DNA of 64,000 nt from positions 1,426,001 through 1,490,000 of the forward strand of contig NZ_LR134352.1 of the NCBI RefSeq assembly GCF_900637185.1, given 5' to 3'. This DNA is from Nocardia asteroides (GTDB taxonomy: Bacteria; Actinomycetota; Actinomycetes; Mycobacteriales; Mycobacteriaceae). Shown here piece after piece: positions 33,893 through 41,943 of the stretch. The notes under the pieces were generated by a model, which saw nothing but the letters and a program-made list of their open reading frames with translations, was not told the DNA's origin and did no database searches. Both the position numbers and the translations under genes were made by a program. Positions within the stretch are counted from its first letter, which is position 1. The number at the start of each line of letters is the position of its first letter.

Positions 33893-34037
33893 AGTCGATT
33901 TCCTTTCCTCGACTACCGACGCTAAAAGCTCTAGCTAACTCGAGGTCAAGGGTTTCGACGGAATCGTGCCGACCGCCGGAGTGTGATGGTCCGCACTCCG
34001 GGCAACCATGCCCGGCCGGGCGACGTTTCACCGGTGG

Positions 34038-34043
34038 TACAGT
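34038..34043 (+). promoter_or_regulatory. -10 element of the leader peptide/DAHP synthase transcript
   Basis: TACAGT fits the actinobacterial TANNNT -10 box and ends seven bases before the ATG of the leader peptide, which would place the transcription start at that ATG (leaderless). No good -35 is visible. Confidence 0.5.
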
Positions 34044-34050
34044 CCACGGC

Positions 34051-34119
34051 ATGCAGCGCGCATATTTCTGGTTTAGCGAGCCGGCCCTGGGTGGGCCGGT
34101 CTGCGACCCTGCGCGCTGA
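34051..34119 (+). CDS. Aromatic leader peptide of the DAHP synthase attenuator
   Basis: A 22-codon open frame that begins MQRAYFWF, four aromatic residues in a row (Tyr-Phe-Trp-Phe, codons 34063-34074), and ends before the DAHP synthase gene. Such a run in a short peptide ahead of an aromatic amino-acid gene is the mark of ribosome-mediated attenuation. No ribosome binding site precedes the ATG, but the -10 box position suggests leaderless translation. The codons just after the aromatic run lie in mutually exclusive RNA hairpins. A leader peptide before a DAHP synthase gene (aroR-aroF) has, as I recall, been described in Corynebacterium glutamicum. Confidence 0.7.
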   Translation: MQRAYFWFSEPALGGPVCDPAR

Positions 34120-34154
34120 CCTCTTCCACCCCGAGCCGGACACTGACCGGCTCG
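34077..34154 (+). promoter_or_regulatory. Alternative hairpins of the aromatic attenuator
   Basis: CCGGCCC (34081-34087) pairs with GGGCCGG (34093-34099). A second hairpin pairs CGAGCCGG (34132-34139) with CCGGCTCG (34147-34154). The same CGAGCCGG also occurs at 34077-34084, directly after the aromatic codons, so it competes for the downstream CCGGCTCG. No T-run follows, so the output may be Rho-dependent termination or translation control. Confidence 0.6.
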
Positions 34155-34205
34155 ACGGGTTCGCGAAAGTCCGTGGGTCGGCCTCGAAGAATAGGAAACC
34201 CACAC

Positions 34206-35297
34206 ATGACCACCGCAGCCGATGTCGACTCGCGGCATTCCGATCTCGATGACCAGCGCACTCTCAGCGTGAGCCCCCTGCGCTCGCCCGCCGAGGTGCG
34301 CCTGGTCCACCCCATCACCGACGAGCTCGCCGACACCGTGCGCGCGGGCCGCAAGGCCACCGTCGACGTGCTCAACGGCGACGACGACCGCCTCATGGTG
34401 ATCGTCGGCCCGTGCTCGGTGCACGATCCGGCCGCCGCGCTGGACTACGCCCGCAAGCTGGCCGACAAGGCCGCCGAGCTGAGCGACCGGCTGCACGTGG
34501 TGATGCGGGTGTACTTCGAGAAGCCGCGCACCACGCTGGGCTGGAAGGGCCTGATCAACGACCCGCACCTGGACGGCTCGTTCGACGTCAACACCGGGCT
34601 CGGCATCGGCCGCAAGGTCCTCGTCGACATCACCGCGCTCGGCCTGCCGGTGGCCTGCGAGTTCCTCGACCCGATCACCCCGCAGTACATCGCCGACCTG
34701 GTCTCCTACGGCGCGATCGGCGCCCGCACCGCCGCCAGCCAGGTGCACCGCCAGCTGTCCTCGGCGCTGTCCATGCCGGTCGGCATCAAGAACGGTACCG
34801 ACGGTGACGTGCAGGTCGCGGTCGACGGCGTGCGCGCCGCGGCGGCCAGCCACGTCTTCCCCGGCACCGACCTCGACGGTCGCTCCGCGCTGATCCGCAC
34901 CTCGGGCAACCCCGACTGCCACGTCATCCTGCGCGGCGGCAGCAACGGCACCAACTACGACGCCGCCTCGGTCGCCGAGGCCAAGCTGCGGCTGGAGAAG
35001 TCCTCGCTCGCGCAGCGCGTGGTGGTCGACGCCAGCCACGGCAACAGCAACAAGGACCACAACCGCCAGGTCGACGTCGTCACCGACATCGCCGACCGTC
35101 TCGCCGCGGGCGAGCAGGGCGTGGTCGGCGTGATGCTGGAGTCCTTCCTGGTCGCCGGCCGTCAGGACCTGACCCTCGGCAAGGCCGCCGACCTCACCTA
35201 CGGCCAGTCCATCACCGACGCATGCATCGACTGGACCACCACCGCCGCCCAGCTCGACCGCCTCGCCGCCGCCGTCGAAACCCGCCGCAAGGCCTGA
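34206..35297 (+). CDS. aroG: 3-deoxy-7-phosphoheptulonate (DAHP) synthase, class I AroF/G/H type
   Basis: A 363-residue enzyme condensing phosphoenolpyruvate and erythrose-4-phosphate, the first step to chorismate and hence to aromatic amino acids and to the salicylate made by the synthase at 24.9 kb. The class I (E. coli-like) signatures are clear: VIVGPCSVHDP, RVYFEKPRTTLGWKGLINDP, ARTAASQVHR, GIKNGTDGD, RGGSNGTNYD and VDASHGNSNKDH with the metal-binding residues. The ATG at 34206 is the natural start; the open frame from 34173 is too long. Expression is probably controlled by the aromatic leader peptide and hairpins upstream. The letter of the symbol is uncertain. Confidence 0.9.
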   Translation: MTTAADVDSRHSDLDDQRTLSVSPLRSPAEVRLVHPITDELADTVRAGRKATVDVLNGDDDRLMVIVGPCSVHDPAAALDYARKLADKAAELSDRLHVVMRVYFEKPRTTLGWKGLINDPHLDGSFDVNTGLGIGRKVLVDITALGLPVACEFLDPITPQYIADLVSYGAIGARTAASQVHRQLSSALSMPVGIKNGTDGDVQVAVDGVRAAAASHVFPGTDLDGRSALIRTSGNPDCHVILRGGSNGTNYDAASVAEAKLRLEKSSLAQRVVVDASHGNSNKDHNRQVDVVTDIADRLAAGEQGVVGVMLESFLVAGRQDLTLGKAADLTYGQSITDACIDWTTTAAQLDRLAAAVETRRKA

Positions 35298-35305
35298 CCC
35301 CCATC

Positions 35306-35337
35306 GAAGGACGCCCCTCTCCCGGGGGGCGTCCTTC
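35306..35337. terminator. Hairpin terminator after DAHP synthase
   Basis: A 12-bp stem (GAAGGACGCCCC with GGGGCGTCCTTC) lies nine bases after the stop and seven bases before the end of the convergent SnoaL-like gene, so it may act in both directions. Confidence 0.8.
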
Positions 35338-35344
35338 GGCTTTC

Positions 35345-35704
35345 TCAGAACATGCCGTTCGGGATCCGGTCGGGCGCGGGCACCGGCTGGACGACGTCCC
35401 AGTGCTCCACGATCAAGCCGTCCGCGAGTCGCCAGATGTCGACGACAGCGCTGCTCGTGGTGGCGCCGCGCGGGGTCATCGCGTAGTGCACCACCACTAG
35501 ATCGTCGTCGGCGACGACGCGGTGGAGTTCCAGCGCTGCCCCGGCGACGGGCGCGTTGCCGATGTGTTCGATGAATGCGTCTCGCCCGCTGGGGTTTCCG
35601 GGACTGTGTTCGACGAAGTCCTCGTGCAGCAGGGTGCGGAGTACCTCGATGTCGCCCGCCGCGAAGCGCCGGAAGCCGTCGATGACGAGTTGTCTGTTGT
35701 CCAT
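35345..35704 (-). CDS. SnoaL-like/NTF2-fold protein
   Basis: A 119-residue cone-shaped NTF2-fold protein. The pattern LVIDGFRRFAAGDIEVLRTLLHEDFVEHSP, followed by DDLVVVHYAM and a C-terminal IVEHWDVVQPVP, is typical of SnoaL-like polyketide-cyclase relatives, which also include ester hydrolases and isomerases. No specific activity can be read. The start is the ATG at 35704; the longer frame to 36130 overlaps the divergent regulator and is spurious. It shares an 87-base intergenic region with the XRE-type regulator, a likely controller. Confidence 0.8.
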   Translation of the reverse strand: MDNRQLVIDGFRRFAAGDIEVLRTLLHEDFVEHSPGNPSGRDAFIEHIGNAPVAGAALELHRVVADDDLVVVHYAMTPRGATTSSAVVDIWRLADGLIVEHWDVVQPVPAPDRIPNGMF

Positions 35705-35791
35705 GGGCCGACTGTCGCCGACGCGGTGCCGCCTCGTCGATGACGTGCCTGGTAATGGCGGTGCGGCCGGGTGTGGGCGCAGACTCGGGGG

Positions 35792-36568
35792 ATGACGCAC
35801 GATCGTCCGGTGGGTGAGTTGCTGCGGGAGTGGCGGCGGCGCAGGCAGGTGAGTCAGCTCGACCTGGCGATCCAGGCCGAGGTGTCGGCACGCCACATCA
35901 GTTTCGTCGAGACCGGGCGCGCGGTGCCGAGCATCGCCATGGTGCTGCATCTGGCCGACGTTCTCGAAGTGCCACCGCGCGAACGCAATCGACTGCTGGT
36001 CGCCGCCGGGCACGCGCCCGTTCTGCGCGAGTCGCCTATGGATGAGTCGGATTCGGTACGGGCGCGGGAAACAGTCCAGCAGGTACTGCTCGCACACGAG
36101 CCCTATCCCGCGCTGGCAGTGGACCGGCACTGGAATCTGGTACTGGCCAACAGCGCTGTCGCGATGTTCCTGGAAGGTGCTGCCGCGGAACTGCTACGGC
36201 CGCCGATCAACATGATGCGAGTGGGTCTGCGTCCCGACGGTCTCGCGCCCAGACTGCGTAACCTGGACCAGGTGCGGTCCTACCTGCTGTCGCGGTTGGC
36301 GCATCAGGCCGCGCGCAGTGGGGATCTGTTCCTGCACGAGCTATACGAAGAACTGGTGGTGTTCGGCCCCGAGCCGGGTCCGCCCGATCCGTCCGAGGCG
36401 GCGCTGCGGATCTTGCTCGACTATCAGGGGACCGAACTCTGCCTGGTCAACACGGTCGCCACCTTCGGGGCGGCCTTCGATACCGCGCTGGACGAGCTCG
36501 CGGTCGAGACATATCTCCCCGCCGATCTATCGACCCGTCGATACTTCGGCGCACGGTCCGGCTACTGA
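35792..36568 (+). CDS. XRE-family regulator with MmyB-like ligand-binding domain
   Basis: A 258-residue regulator. The N-terminal helix-turn-helix spans about residues 8-65 (LLREWRRRRQVSQLDLAIQA ... RHISFVETGRAVPS). The C-terminal part fits the MmyB-like sensor domain seen in actinobacterial XRE regulators (PYPALAVDRHWNLVLANSA, VNTVATFGAAFDTALDELAVE, TYLPAD); related proteins bind fatty acids and often control a divergent short-chain dehydrogenase or SnoaL gene. Here the divergent gene is SnoaL-like, so that is the probable target. The ATG at 35792 fits the family start. The last seven bases overlap the convergent LysE gene. Confidence 0.88.
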   Translation: MTHDRPVGELLREWRRRRQVSQLDLAIQAEVSARHISFVETGRAVPSIAMVLHLADVLEVPPRERNRLLVAAGHAPVLRESPMDESDSVRARETVQQVLLAHEPYPALAVDRHWNLVLANSAVAMFLEGAAAELLRPPINMMRVGLRPDGLAPRLRNLDQVRSYLLSRLAHQAARSGDLFLHELYEELVVFGPEPGPPDPSEAALRILLDYQGTELCLVNTVATFGAAFDTALDELAVETYLPADLSTRRYFGARSGY

Positions 36569-37179
36569 TTCTGGACTGCCAGGCGTCCGGCGAGGGCGAC
36601 GAAGGTGGCGCCGAAGGCGCGGCGCATCCAGGTGACGACCGGTGGGCGGGACAGGATCTGCTTGCGGACCGCGGCCGCGGCGGCGCCGTAGAGAGCGAAC
36701 ATCACGAAGGTCGCCAGCATGAAGACGCCGCTCAGTTCGAGCATGTGCGCCAAGGCATTCGGTGCGCCGGCGGGCACGAACTGCGGCAGGAACGCGAAGA
36801 AGAAGATCGTCAGCTTCGGATTCAGGATATTGAGCAGCACCGCCGAGGTGATCACCTGCCGCACCGACGGCGCGGGTCCCGACTCGAGCTCGGGAATCGC
36901 CAGAGCGCCTTTGTCGCGCAGGGTATTCCACGCCATGTACAGCAGATACGCCACGCCGAGATACTTCAACGTCTGAAACGCCACCGCACTCGCGTTCAGC
37001 ACTGCCGCCAGTCCCGTCACCGCCGCCACCACCTGCGGCACGATCCCCAGCGTGCACCCGAACGCCGCCACCACACTCGCCCGCACCCCACGAGCCAACC
37101 CCGCCGCGAGCGTGAACAACACCCCCGTCCCCGGCGTAGCGACGACAACGAGTGTGGTCAAGGCGAACTCGATACTCAT
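36562..37179 (-). CDS. LysE/RhtB-family exporter
   Basis: A 205-residue inner-membrane exporter with about six helices. The family hallmarks are ATPGTGVLFTLAAGLARG in the first loop (usually TPGP) and LLNILNPKLTIFFFAFLPQFV in the middle. Members export amino acids or related small metabolites by proton exchange; the substrate cannot be told. The start MSIEFALTT at 37179 is the family start. It overlaps the XRE-type gene end by seven bases in convergent orientation and is not obviously in an operon. A second LysE-type gene is at 45.9-46.5 kb. Confidence 0.88.
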   Translation of the reverse strand: MSIEFALTTLVVVATPGTGVLFTLAAGLARGVRASVVAAFGCTLGIVPQVVAAVTGLAAVLNASAVAFQTLKYLGVAYLLYMAWNTLRDKGALAIPELESGPAPSVRQVITSAVLLNILNPKLTIFFFAFLPQFVPAGAPNALAHMLELSGVFMLATFVMFALYGAAAAAVRKQILSRPPVVTWMRRAFGATFVALAGRLAVQNQ

Positions 37180-37245
37180 CCCCCGCACAGTAACCACCAC
37201 CGCCACCTCGGAAAACCCCCTTTTGCCCGGGCGTATGGTGTGCCG

Positions 37246-37548
37246 GTGACTGGGCGCCGAGACAACCCACACGACAGCTTCTTTCGCGGCATCATGAGCG
37301 AACCGGAGGCCCTGGTGACGACTGCTGATCGGCTTCGTGCCGAGGGTGAGTTGCGTGGACGTGCCGAGGGCGAGGCCCGTGGTGAGGTTCGGGGCGTGGT
37401 CAAGACGTTGCTGAATCAGCTTCGGTTGAAGTTCGGTGTCGTTCCTGAGGATGTGGTCGAGACTGTTCGGGTGGCTGATCCCGACGATCTGAATCGGTGG
37501 GCCGGGCAGATTCTGACCGCGGACACGATCGAGGAAACGCTGCGCTGA
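37246..37548 (+). pseudogene. Rpn-family (YhgA-like) recombination nuclease remnant with internal deletion
   Basis: A 100-codon frame that joins the typical N terminus of Nocardia Rpn/YhgA-like proteins (GRRDNPHDSFFRGIMSEPE) directly to their typical C terminus (TTADRLRAEGELRGRAEGEARGE, then the LKFG ... VVETVR ... ILTA end). The whole PD-(D/E)XK nuclease core of roughly 200 residues that should lie between is absent, and the join is in frame. The GTG at 37246 would start it. Full-length members are about 300 residues and act as RecA-independent recombination-promoting nucleases or putative transposases. Without the core this copy cannot cut DNA. The conclusion rests on my memory of family sequences. 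Confidence 0.7.
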
Positions 37549-37605
37549 GCGGGGTCCGCCAGGCGGGTTTCCGGGGTGGGTTCCGGGTCGGCAGACTGGT
37601 GGGCG

Positions 37606-40320
37606 ATGAAGCTGCCTGAACTTCCTGATCTGCCGGTGCGGTCCGCGCTGGGCGGGATCGTCGAGACGCTGGTCGAGCGGGGCGTCGCGGTGTTGGTCGC
37701 GCCGCCGGGGACCGGGAAGACGACCCTGGTGCCGTTGGCGTTGGCCGCGGGGACCGAGGGGCGGGTCGTCGTGGCCGAGCCGCGGCGGTTGGCGGCGCGG
37801 GCGGCGGCGGCGCGAATGGCGGCGCTGCTGGGGGAGCGGGTCGGGGAGACCGTCGGGTACGCGGTGCGCGGTGACCGGAAGGTCGGGCCGAGGACGCGGA
37901 TCGAAGTGGTGACCTCGGGGCTGCTGGTGCGGCGGTTGCAGCGCGATCCCGAGCTGGCCGGGGTGGGCACGGTCGTGCTCGACGAATGTCATGAGCGGCA
38001 CCTGGACGCTGATCTGCTGTTGGCGTTGCTGCTCGACGCGCGGTCCGGATTGCGGCCGGACCTGCGGGTGCTCGCCACCTCGGCGACGGTCGCGGCGGAT
38101 CGGCTGGCCCAGCTGCTCGCCGTCGGGGAACCGGACGCACCGTCGGGGCGGGCGCCGGTGCTGGAGGTGCGCGGACGGGCCTATCCGGTCGCGTTCGACT
38201 ATCTGCCCGCTCTGCCGCGTGAGCGGGTCGAAGCGCAGGTGGCGCGGGCGGTGCGCGCCGCGCTCGCGGGTGGTGACGGTGACGTGCTCGTCTTCCTGCC
38301 CGGGGTCGGCGAGATCAACCGGACCGCGGGACTGCTGCGCGACCTCGACGACGTCGACGTGCTGCCGCTGCACGGACGCCTCGCCGCCGCGGCGCAGGAT
38401 TCGGCGCTGCGCGCGGGCGCCCGGCGCCGGGTCGTCCTGTCGACGGCGGTGGCCGAATCCAGCCTCACCGTGCCGGGCGTGCGCGCGGTGGTGGATTCCG
38501 GACTGGCCAGGGTGCCTCGCATCGACCATCGGCGTGGACTGTCCGGGCTCGCGACGGTGCGGGTATCGGCCGCGGTGGCCGAACAGCGCGCGGGCCGCGC
38601 GGGCCGGGAAGGGCCGGGCCACGCCTGGCGCTGCTGGCCCGAATACGAGCACCAGACTCTGCCCGCCTACCCCGAACCCGAGATCCGGACGGCCGAACTC
38701 ACCCGTCTCGCACTGGAATTGGCGTGCTGGGGCACGCCCGACGGCTCCGGCCTGTCCTGGTGGGACGCCCCACCCGAAGGCGGCCTGGCCGCGGGCCGCG
38801 CCGTCCTGCGCGCGCTCGGCGCCCTCGACAACACCGACACCGTCACCGACCGCGGCCGCGCCATGGCCGCCCTCGGTCTGCATCCCCGCCTGGCCCGCGC
38901 CCTCCTCGACGGCGCCCGCGAGGTGGGCCCCCGCGCGGCCGCCGAAATGGTCGCCCTCATGGACGACGACTCCCTGGCCTCCGGAGTGGACGCGGCCGCC
39001 GCGCTGCGGACCCTCCGGGCCGAACGCCCACAGCGCTGGACCAGAGAAGTCCGGCGCCTGGCCGACCTCGTCGCCGCGCATCTGCCCCGCGAGATCGGGG
39101 GCACACCCGCGGATTCCGCGCAGGTACGCGAACTGGCGGCCCACGAACTAGAGCGTGCAGGCAATTCGGGGCCACCTTCGGAACCGGCAGCGAGTGACAA
39201 CTCCGGCGCGCAAGGTCCGGGCCGAGTAGGGTCGGCCGTCGGCGCGGGTCAGGGAGTGGGTGCCGCCGACGTGGGCCGAGGTATGGCGACAGCCGACGGC
39301 GACTCCGGCCCGTCGGTGGGGGACCGGGTCGGTGGGCGAGCCGACTCCGCAGCGCTCATGATCGCCTTGGCGTACCCCGAGCGACTGGCGCGGCGGCGGA
39401 CGAGCGGGCAGTCGTATCTCATGGCAGGCGGTACGGCGGTCACTTTGCCGCCGGGGTCGGGACTCGGTGCGGCGGAATGGCTCGCGGTGGCGGTCGCGGA
39501 TCGCGACCCCGGGCGCGCCGAAGGGCGAATTCGGTTGGCGGCCATCGCCGATGAGGAACTGGCGCGGGCTGCTGCGCCGGGGCTCGTCGTCTCGGCGGAG
39601 GAGGTGCGGTGGGAGTCCGGTGACGTGGTCGCCCGGCGAGTGGAGCGGCTGGGCGCGATCATCCTGACGGAAAAGCCGCTGCGCGAACCGGATTCGGCCC
39701 TACTCCAGGAGGCGCTCCAGGAGGGTCTGCGTTCGGAGGGACTCGAGCTCCTGCGCTGGGACGACGACGCCCGCTCCCTGCGTCAGCGCCTCGACTTCCT
39801 GCACCGCATCCTCGGCGCGCCCTGGCCCGCCGTCGACGACGACGCCCTTCTCGCCGACCTCGACCCCTGGCTCGGCCCCGAACTCACCATCGCCCGCCGC
39901 CGCACCGACCTCACCCGCATCGACGCGGGCACCGCCCTGCGCCGTCTGCTCCCGTGGCCCGAGGCCGCCCGCCTGGACGAGCTGGCTCCCGAACGCCTCG
40001 AGGTCCCGTCCGGCAGCCGCGTCCGCCTCGACTACACCGCCGACCCGCCGGTCCTGGCGGTGAAGGTCCAGGAGATCTTCGGCTGGAGCACCCCGCCCAC
40101 CCTGGCCGACGGCCGCGCCCCGATCCTGCTGCACCTGCTCTCCCCAGCCCAGCGTCCCGTCGCCGTCACCGCCGACCTGCCCTCTTTCTGGAAGAATGGG
40201 TGGCCCCAGGTCCGCGCCGACCTGCGCGGCCGCTACCCCAAACATTCCTGGCCCGAAGACCCCACCACCGTCACCGCCCACCGCGGCACAGCCCGCAACG
40301 CCACGAAACCAGCTCGCTGA
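37606..40320 (+). CDS. hrpB: ATP-dependent helicase HrpB
   Basis: A 904-residue DEAH-type helicase. The motor has APPGTGKTT (motif I, about residue 35), AEPRRLAARAAA (Ia), DECHERH (II), TSATV (III), STAVAESSLTVPGV (V) and QRAGRAGREGPG (VI). Helicase-associated and HrpB-specific C-terminal domains follow. A Gly/Pro/Ser-rich insert at about 515-585 looks disordered and interrupts the middle. The nucleic-acid target of HrpB is not well known. The ATG at 37606 fits the family; the frame opens 30 bases earlier. The last codons and the stop lie in the first copy of a tandem-repeated junction shared with the convergent methyltransferase gene. Confidence 0.88.
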   Translation: MKLPELPDLPVRSALGGIVETLVERGVAVLVAPPGTGKTTLVPLALAAGTEGRVVVAEPRRLAARAAAARMAALLGERVGETVGYAVRGDRKVGPRTRIEVVTSGLLVRRLQRDPELAGVGTVVLDECHERHLDADLLLALLLDARSGLRPDLRVLATSATVAADRLAQLLAVGEPDAPSGRAPVLEVRGRAYPVAFDYLPALPRERVEAQVARAVRAALAGGDGDVLVFLPGVGEINRTAGLLRDLDDVDVLPLHGRLAAAAQDSALRAGARRRVVLSTAVAESSLTVPGVRAVVDSGLARVPRIDHRRGLSGLATVRVSAAVAEQRAGRAGREGPGHAWRCWPEYEHQTLPAYPEPEIRTAELTRLALELACWGTPDGSGLSWWDAPPEGGLAAGRAVLRALGALDNTDTVTDRGRAMAALGLHPRLARALLDGAREVGPRAAAEMVALMDDDSLASGVDAAAALRTLRAERPQRWTREVRRLADLVAAHLPREIGGTPADSAQVRELAAHELERAGNSGPPSEPAASDNSGAQGPGRVGSAVGAGQGVGAADVGRGMATADGDSGPSVGDRVGGRADSAALMIALAYPERLARRRTSGQSYLMAGGTAVTLPPGSGLGAAEWLAVAVADRDPGRAEGRIRLAAIADEELARAAAPGLVVSAEEVRWESGDVVARRVERLGAIILTEKPLREPDSALLQEALQEGLRSEGLELLRWDDDARSLRQRLDFLHRILGAPWPAVDDDALLADLDPWLGPELTIARRRTDLTRIDAGTALRRLLPWPEAARLDELAPERLEVPSGSRVRLDYTADPPVLAVKVQEIFGWSTPPTLADGRAPILLHLLSPAQRPVAVTADLPSFWKNGWPQVRADLRGRYPKHSWPEDPTTVTAHRGTARNATKPAR

Positions 40321-40537
40321 CGTGATCGTCAGCCGGGAGTGATTCCGACACGAGCAGATCGCCGGCGGCGAGCACCGCGACGCCGCGAAACCAGCACACT
40401 GATGTGATCGTCAGCCCGCCGCTGTGAGTTCGACCGCGAGCAGATCGCTAGCCGCGGGCGCCGCGACGCCGCGAAACCAGCACACTGACGTGATCGTCAG
40501 CCCGCCGCTGTGAGTTCGACCGCGAGCAGATCGCCGG
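40297..40537. repeat. Triplicated convergent gene junction (82- and 86-bp spaced tandem repeats)
   Basis: Three similar units cover the end of hrpB, the intergenic space and the end of the methyltransferase gene. Each holds a short palindrome CTGACGTGATCGTCAG (40317-40332, 40399-40414 with one mismatch, 40485-40500), the hrpB-like GCGACGCCGCGAAACCAG before it and the methyltransferase-like GTTCGACCGCGAGCAGATCG after it. The hrpB stop sits in the first palindrome and the methyltransferase stop in the third. Unit spacing is 82 and 86 bases. Confidence 0.85.
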
Positions 40538-41036
40538 CAGTGCGCGCCCGGCAGCCGAATCCCGCAGCGGCGGCGCGACTCTCGAGCACGGCGAGATCCG
40601 GCTTCGGGCTCGTGGACGGCGCATCGGGCCCGCCGTAGCCGTAGCAGAGCCAGAACCGCCCACCCGGCGACAGACATTCACGCACCATCGCCCACGCGCC
40701 GACCGCAGGCCCGGTCCAGAACAGATTGACGTTCACCCCGAACACGAGATCGAACCGCCCGCCGCCGATCTCGGCCAGCACCGCACCTACGGACGCGGGC
40801 CCGATGGCGCCTTCGACCACCCGCACCCGCCCGTCCGCGATCTCCTCGGCACACCGCTCCCGCGCCCGGCGCACCGCCGTCGCCGACCTGTCGACCCCGA
40901 CGACCCGCCCACCCCGCAGCCGCCCCGCGACCCGCACCAGCGAGGCCCCGACGCCGGGCCCGAGTTCCAGCACCCGATCCTCCGGCCCCACGCCCATGGC
41001 CTCGGCCAGCCAGTCGAACCGCACGTCATCGGGCAT
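40497..41036 (-). CDS. Class I SAM-dependent methyltransferase
   Basis: A 179-residue enzyme with the SAM-binding strand-loop VLELGPGVGASLVRV (motif I), the acidic residue after the second strand (VVGVDRSATAV), FDLVFGVNVNLFW (post-motif II) and LSPGGRFWLCYG (motif III). The methyl acceptor cannot be inferred. The ATG at 41036 has GGAGG five bases before it. It follows the NYN-domain gene by 26 bases on the same strand and probably shares its transcript. Its last codons (DLLAVELTAAG) are repeated twice downstream in the tandem-repeat junction. Confidence 0.85.
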   Translation of the reverse strand: MPDDVRFDWLAEAMGVGPEDRVLELGPGVGASLVRVAGRLRGGRVVGVDRSATAVRRARERCAEEIADGRVRVVEGAIGPASVGAVLAEIGGGRFDLVFGVNVNLFWTGPAVGAWAMVRECLSPGGRFWLCYGYGGPDAPSTSPKPDLAVLESRAAAAGFGCRARTAGDLLAVELTAAG

Positions 41037-41062
41037 CAGTCCTCCGATCGGTCTCGATCGAA

Positions 41063-41800
41063 CTACCAGCCTGTCGGCTTCCGCCAATGGCTGTCCACGG
41101 GGTCGGCGAGCTGAGACGAGTAATAGTGCTGCGCCGACAGCCTTGCCCACCAGTGTCGGCCCGCGCCTTCGGTCGCGGTGCCGCGCAATGCCCCGGCAAG
41201 TTGCCGAGAGCCGGGATTGACGGTCCCGACCGGCACATGCTGTCGTGCGATGCGCAGGGGCAGCGCGAGATCGGAGTCGTTGGAAATCACGATCGCGCCG
41301 TCGATCCGGCCGCCGAACACATCGGTCAGCAGGTGCGTCGCTACGTTCACGTCCGAACCCTTTTCCTCACGCATCCGCACCGTCGCCATGAGCACGCAGT
41401 CGCCGGCACCGTTGGTGGACGTGCGGATCGGAAGATCTGGTGACCAGTGGTGTTTTCCGGTGGCGGTCACAACGTCGGCCCGGCCAGCCTTGTTCGGGCG
41501 TGCGAGCGGAGCCGATTTCGGCCAGGCGACGTAGCGGCCGAGCTCGAGAACATCGATCGCCCCGCTTGCCTGCAGCGCATTGAGATAGACGCCTTGGTCC
41601 CGGTGGGCATCCGGATTGTCCGTCGCGTCGACCCGGGCTGTGCAGTAGACGACGCGGTCCACGGTCGCACCCTGCCACCCGCACAGCGATTCGGCGAGCG
41701 CGCGGATATCGAGCCAGCGCCAGCCGGATGTGCCTCGGCCGCAGATGCCCCGCATGCCGTAGTACAAGTTGTAAGCATCGATGTACACGCCAACCCGCAT
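41063..41800 (-). CDS. NYN-domain protein (PIN-like RNase fold)
   Basis: A 245-residue protein of the NYN/LabA family, which share the PIN-type nuclease fold. Acidic residues expected at the metal site are visible: VYIDAYNLYYG (first Asp), GVDVNVATHLLTD-like SDVNVATHLLTDVF (second) and VISNDSDLALPLRIA (third). The fold suggests metal-dependent RNA cleavage. The start at 41800 (MRVGVYIDAYN) is the family start. It lies downstream of an intrinsic terminator that separates it from the GNAT gene, and upstream of the methyltransferase gene. No toxin-antitoxin partner is evident. Confidence 0.85.
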   Translation of the reverse strand: MRVGVYIDAYNLYYGMRGICGRGTSGWRWLDIRALAESLCGWQGATVDRVVYCTARVDATDNPDAHRDQGVYLNALQASGAIDVLELGRYVAWPKSAPLARPNKAGRADVVTATGKHHWSPDLPIRTSTNGAGDCVLMATVRMREEKGSDVNVATHLLTDVFGGRIDGAIVISNDSDLALPLRIARQHVPVGTVNPGSRQLAGALRGTATEGAGRHWWARLSAQHYYSSQLADPVDSHWRKPTGW

Positions 41801-41857
41801 TGCGCCCCCAACGAAGTGCGATGTGAACGAGCCCCACCCCGGGCCGATGCGCCGGGC

Positions 41858-41890
41858 AAAAAAAGACCCAGCCCTGCGTGAGGACTGGGT
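41858..41890 (-). terminator. Intrinsic terminator on the minus strand
   Basis: Read leftward: ACCCAGTCCT, loop CACGC, AGGGCTGGGT (one G-T pair), then C and seven T. This is the only textbook Rho-independent terminator with a long T-run in the window. It most likely ends the GNAT transcript, whose stop is at 41944, ahead of the NYN gene. Confidence 0.85.
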
Positions 41891-41943
41891 TGGTGGATAC
41901 ATGCTAACGGTGGTGTCCACGCTTGGTCAACCAGGGCAAACCG

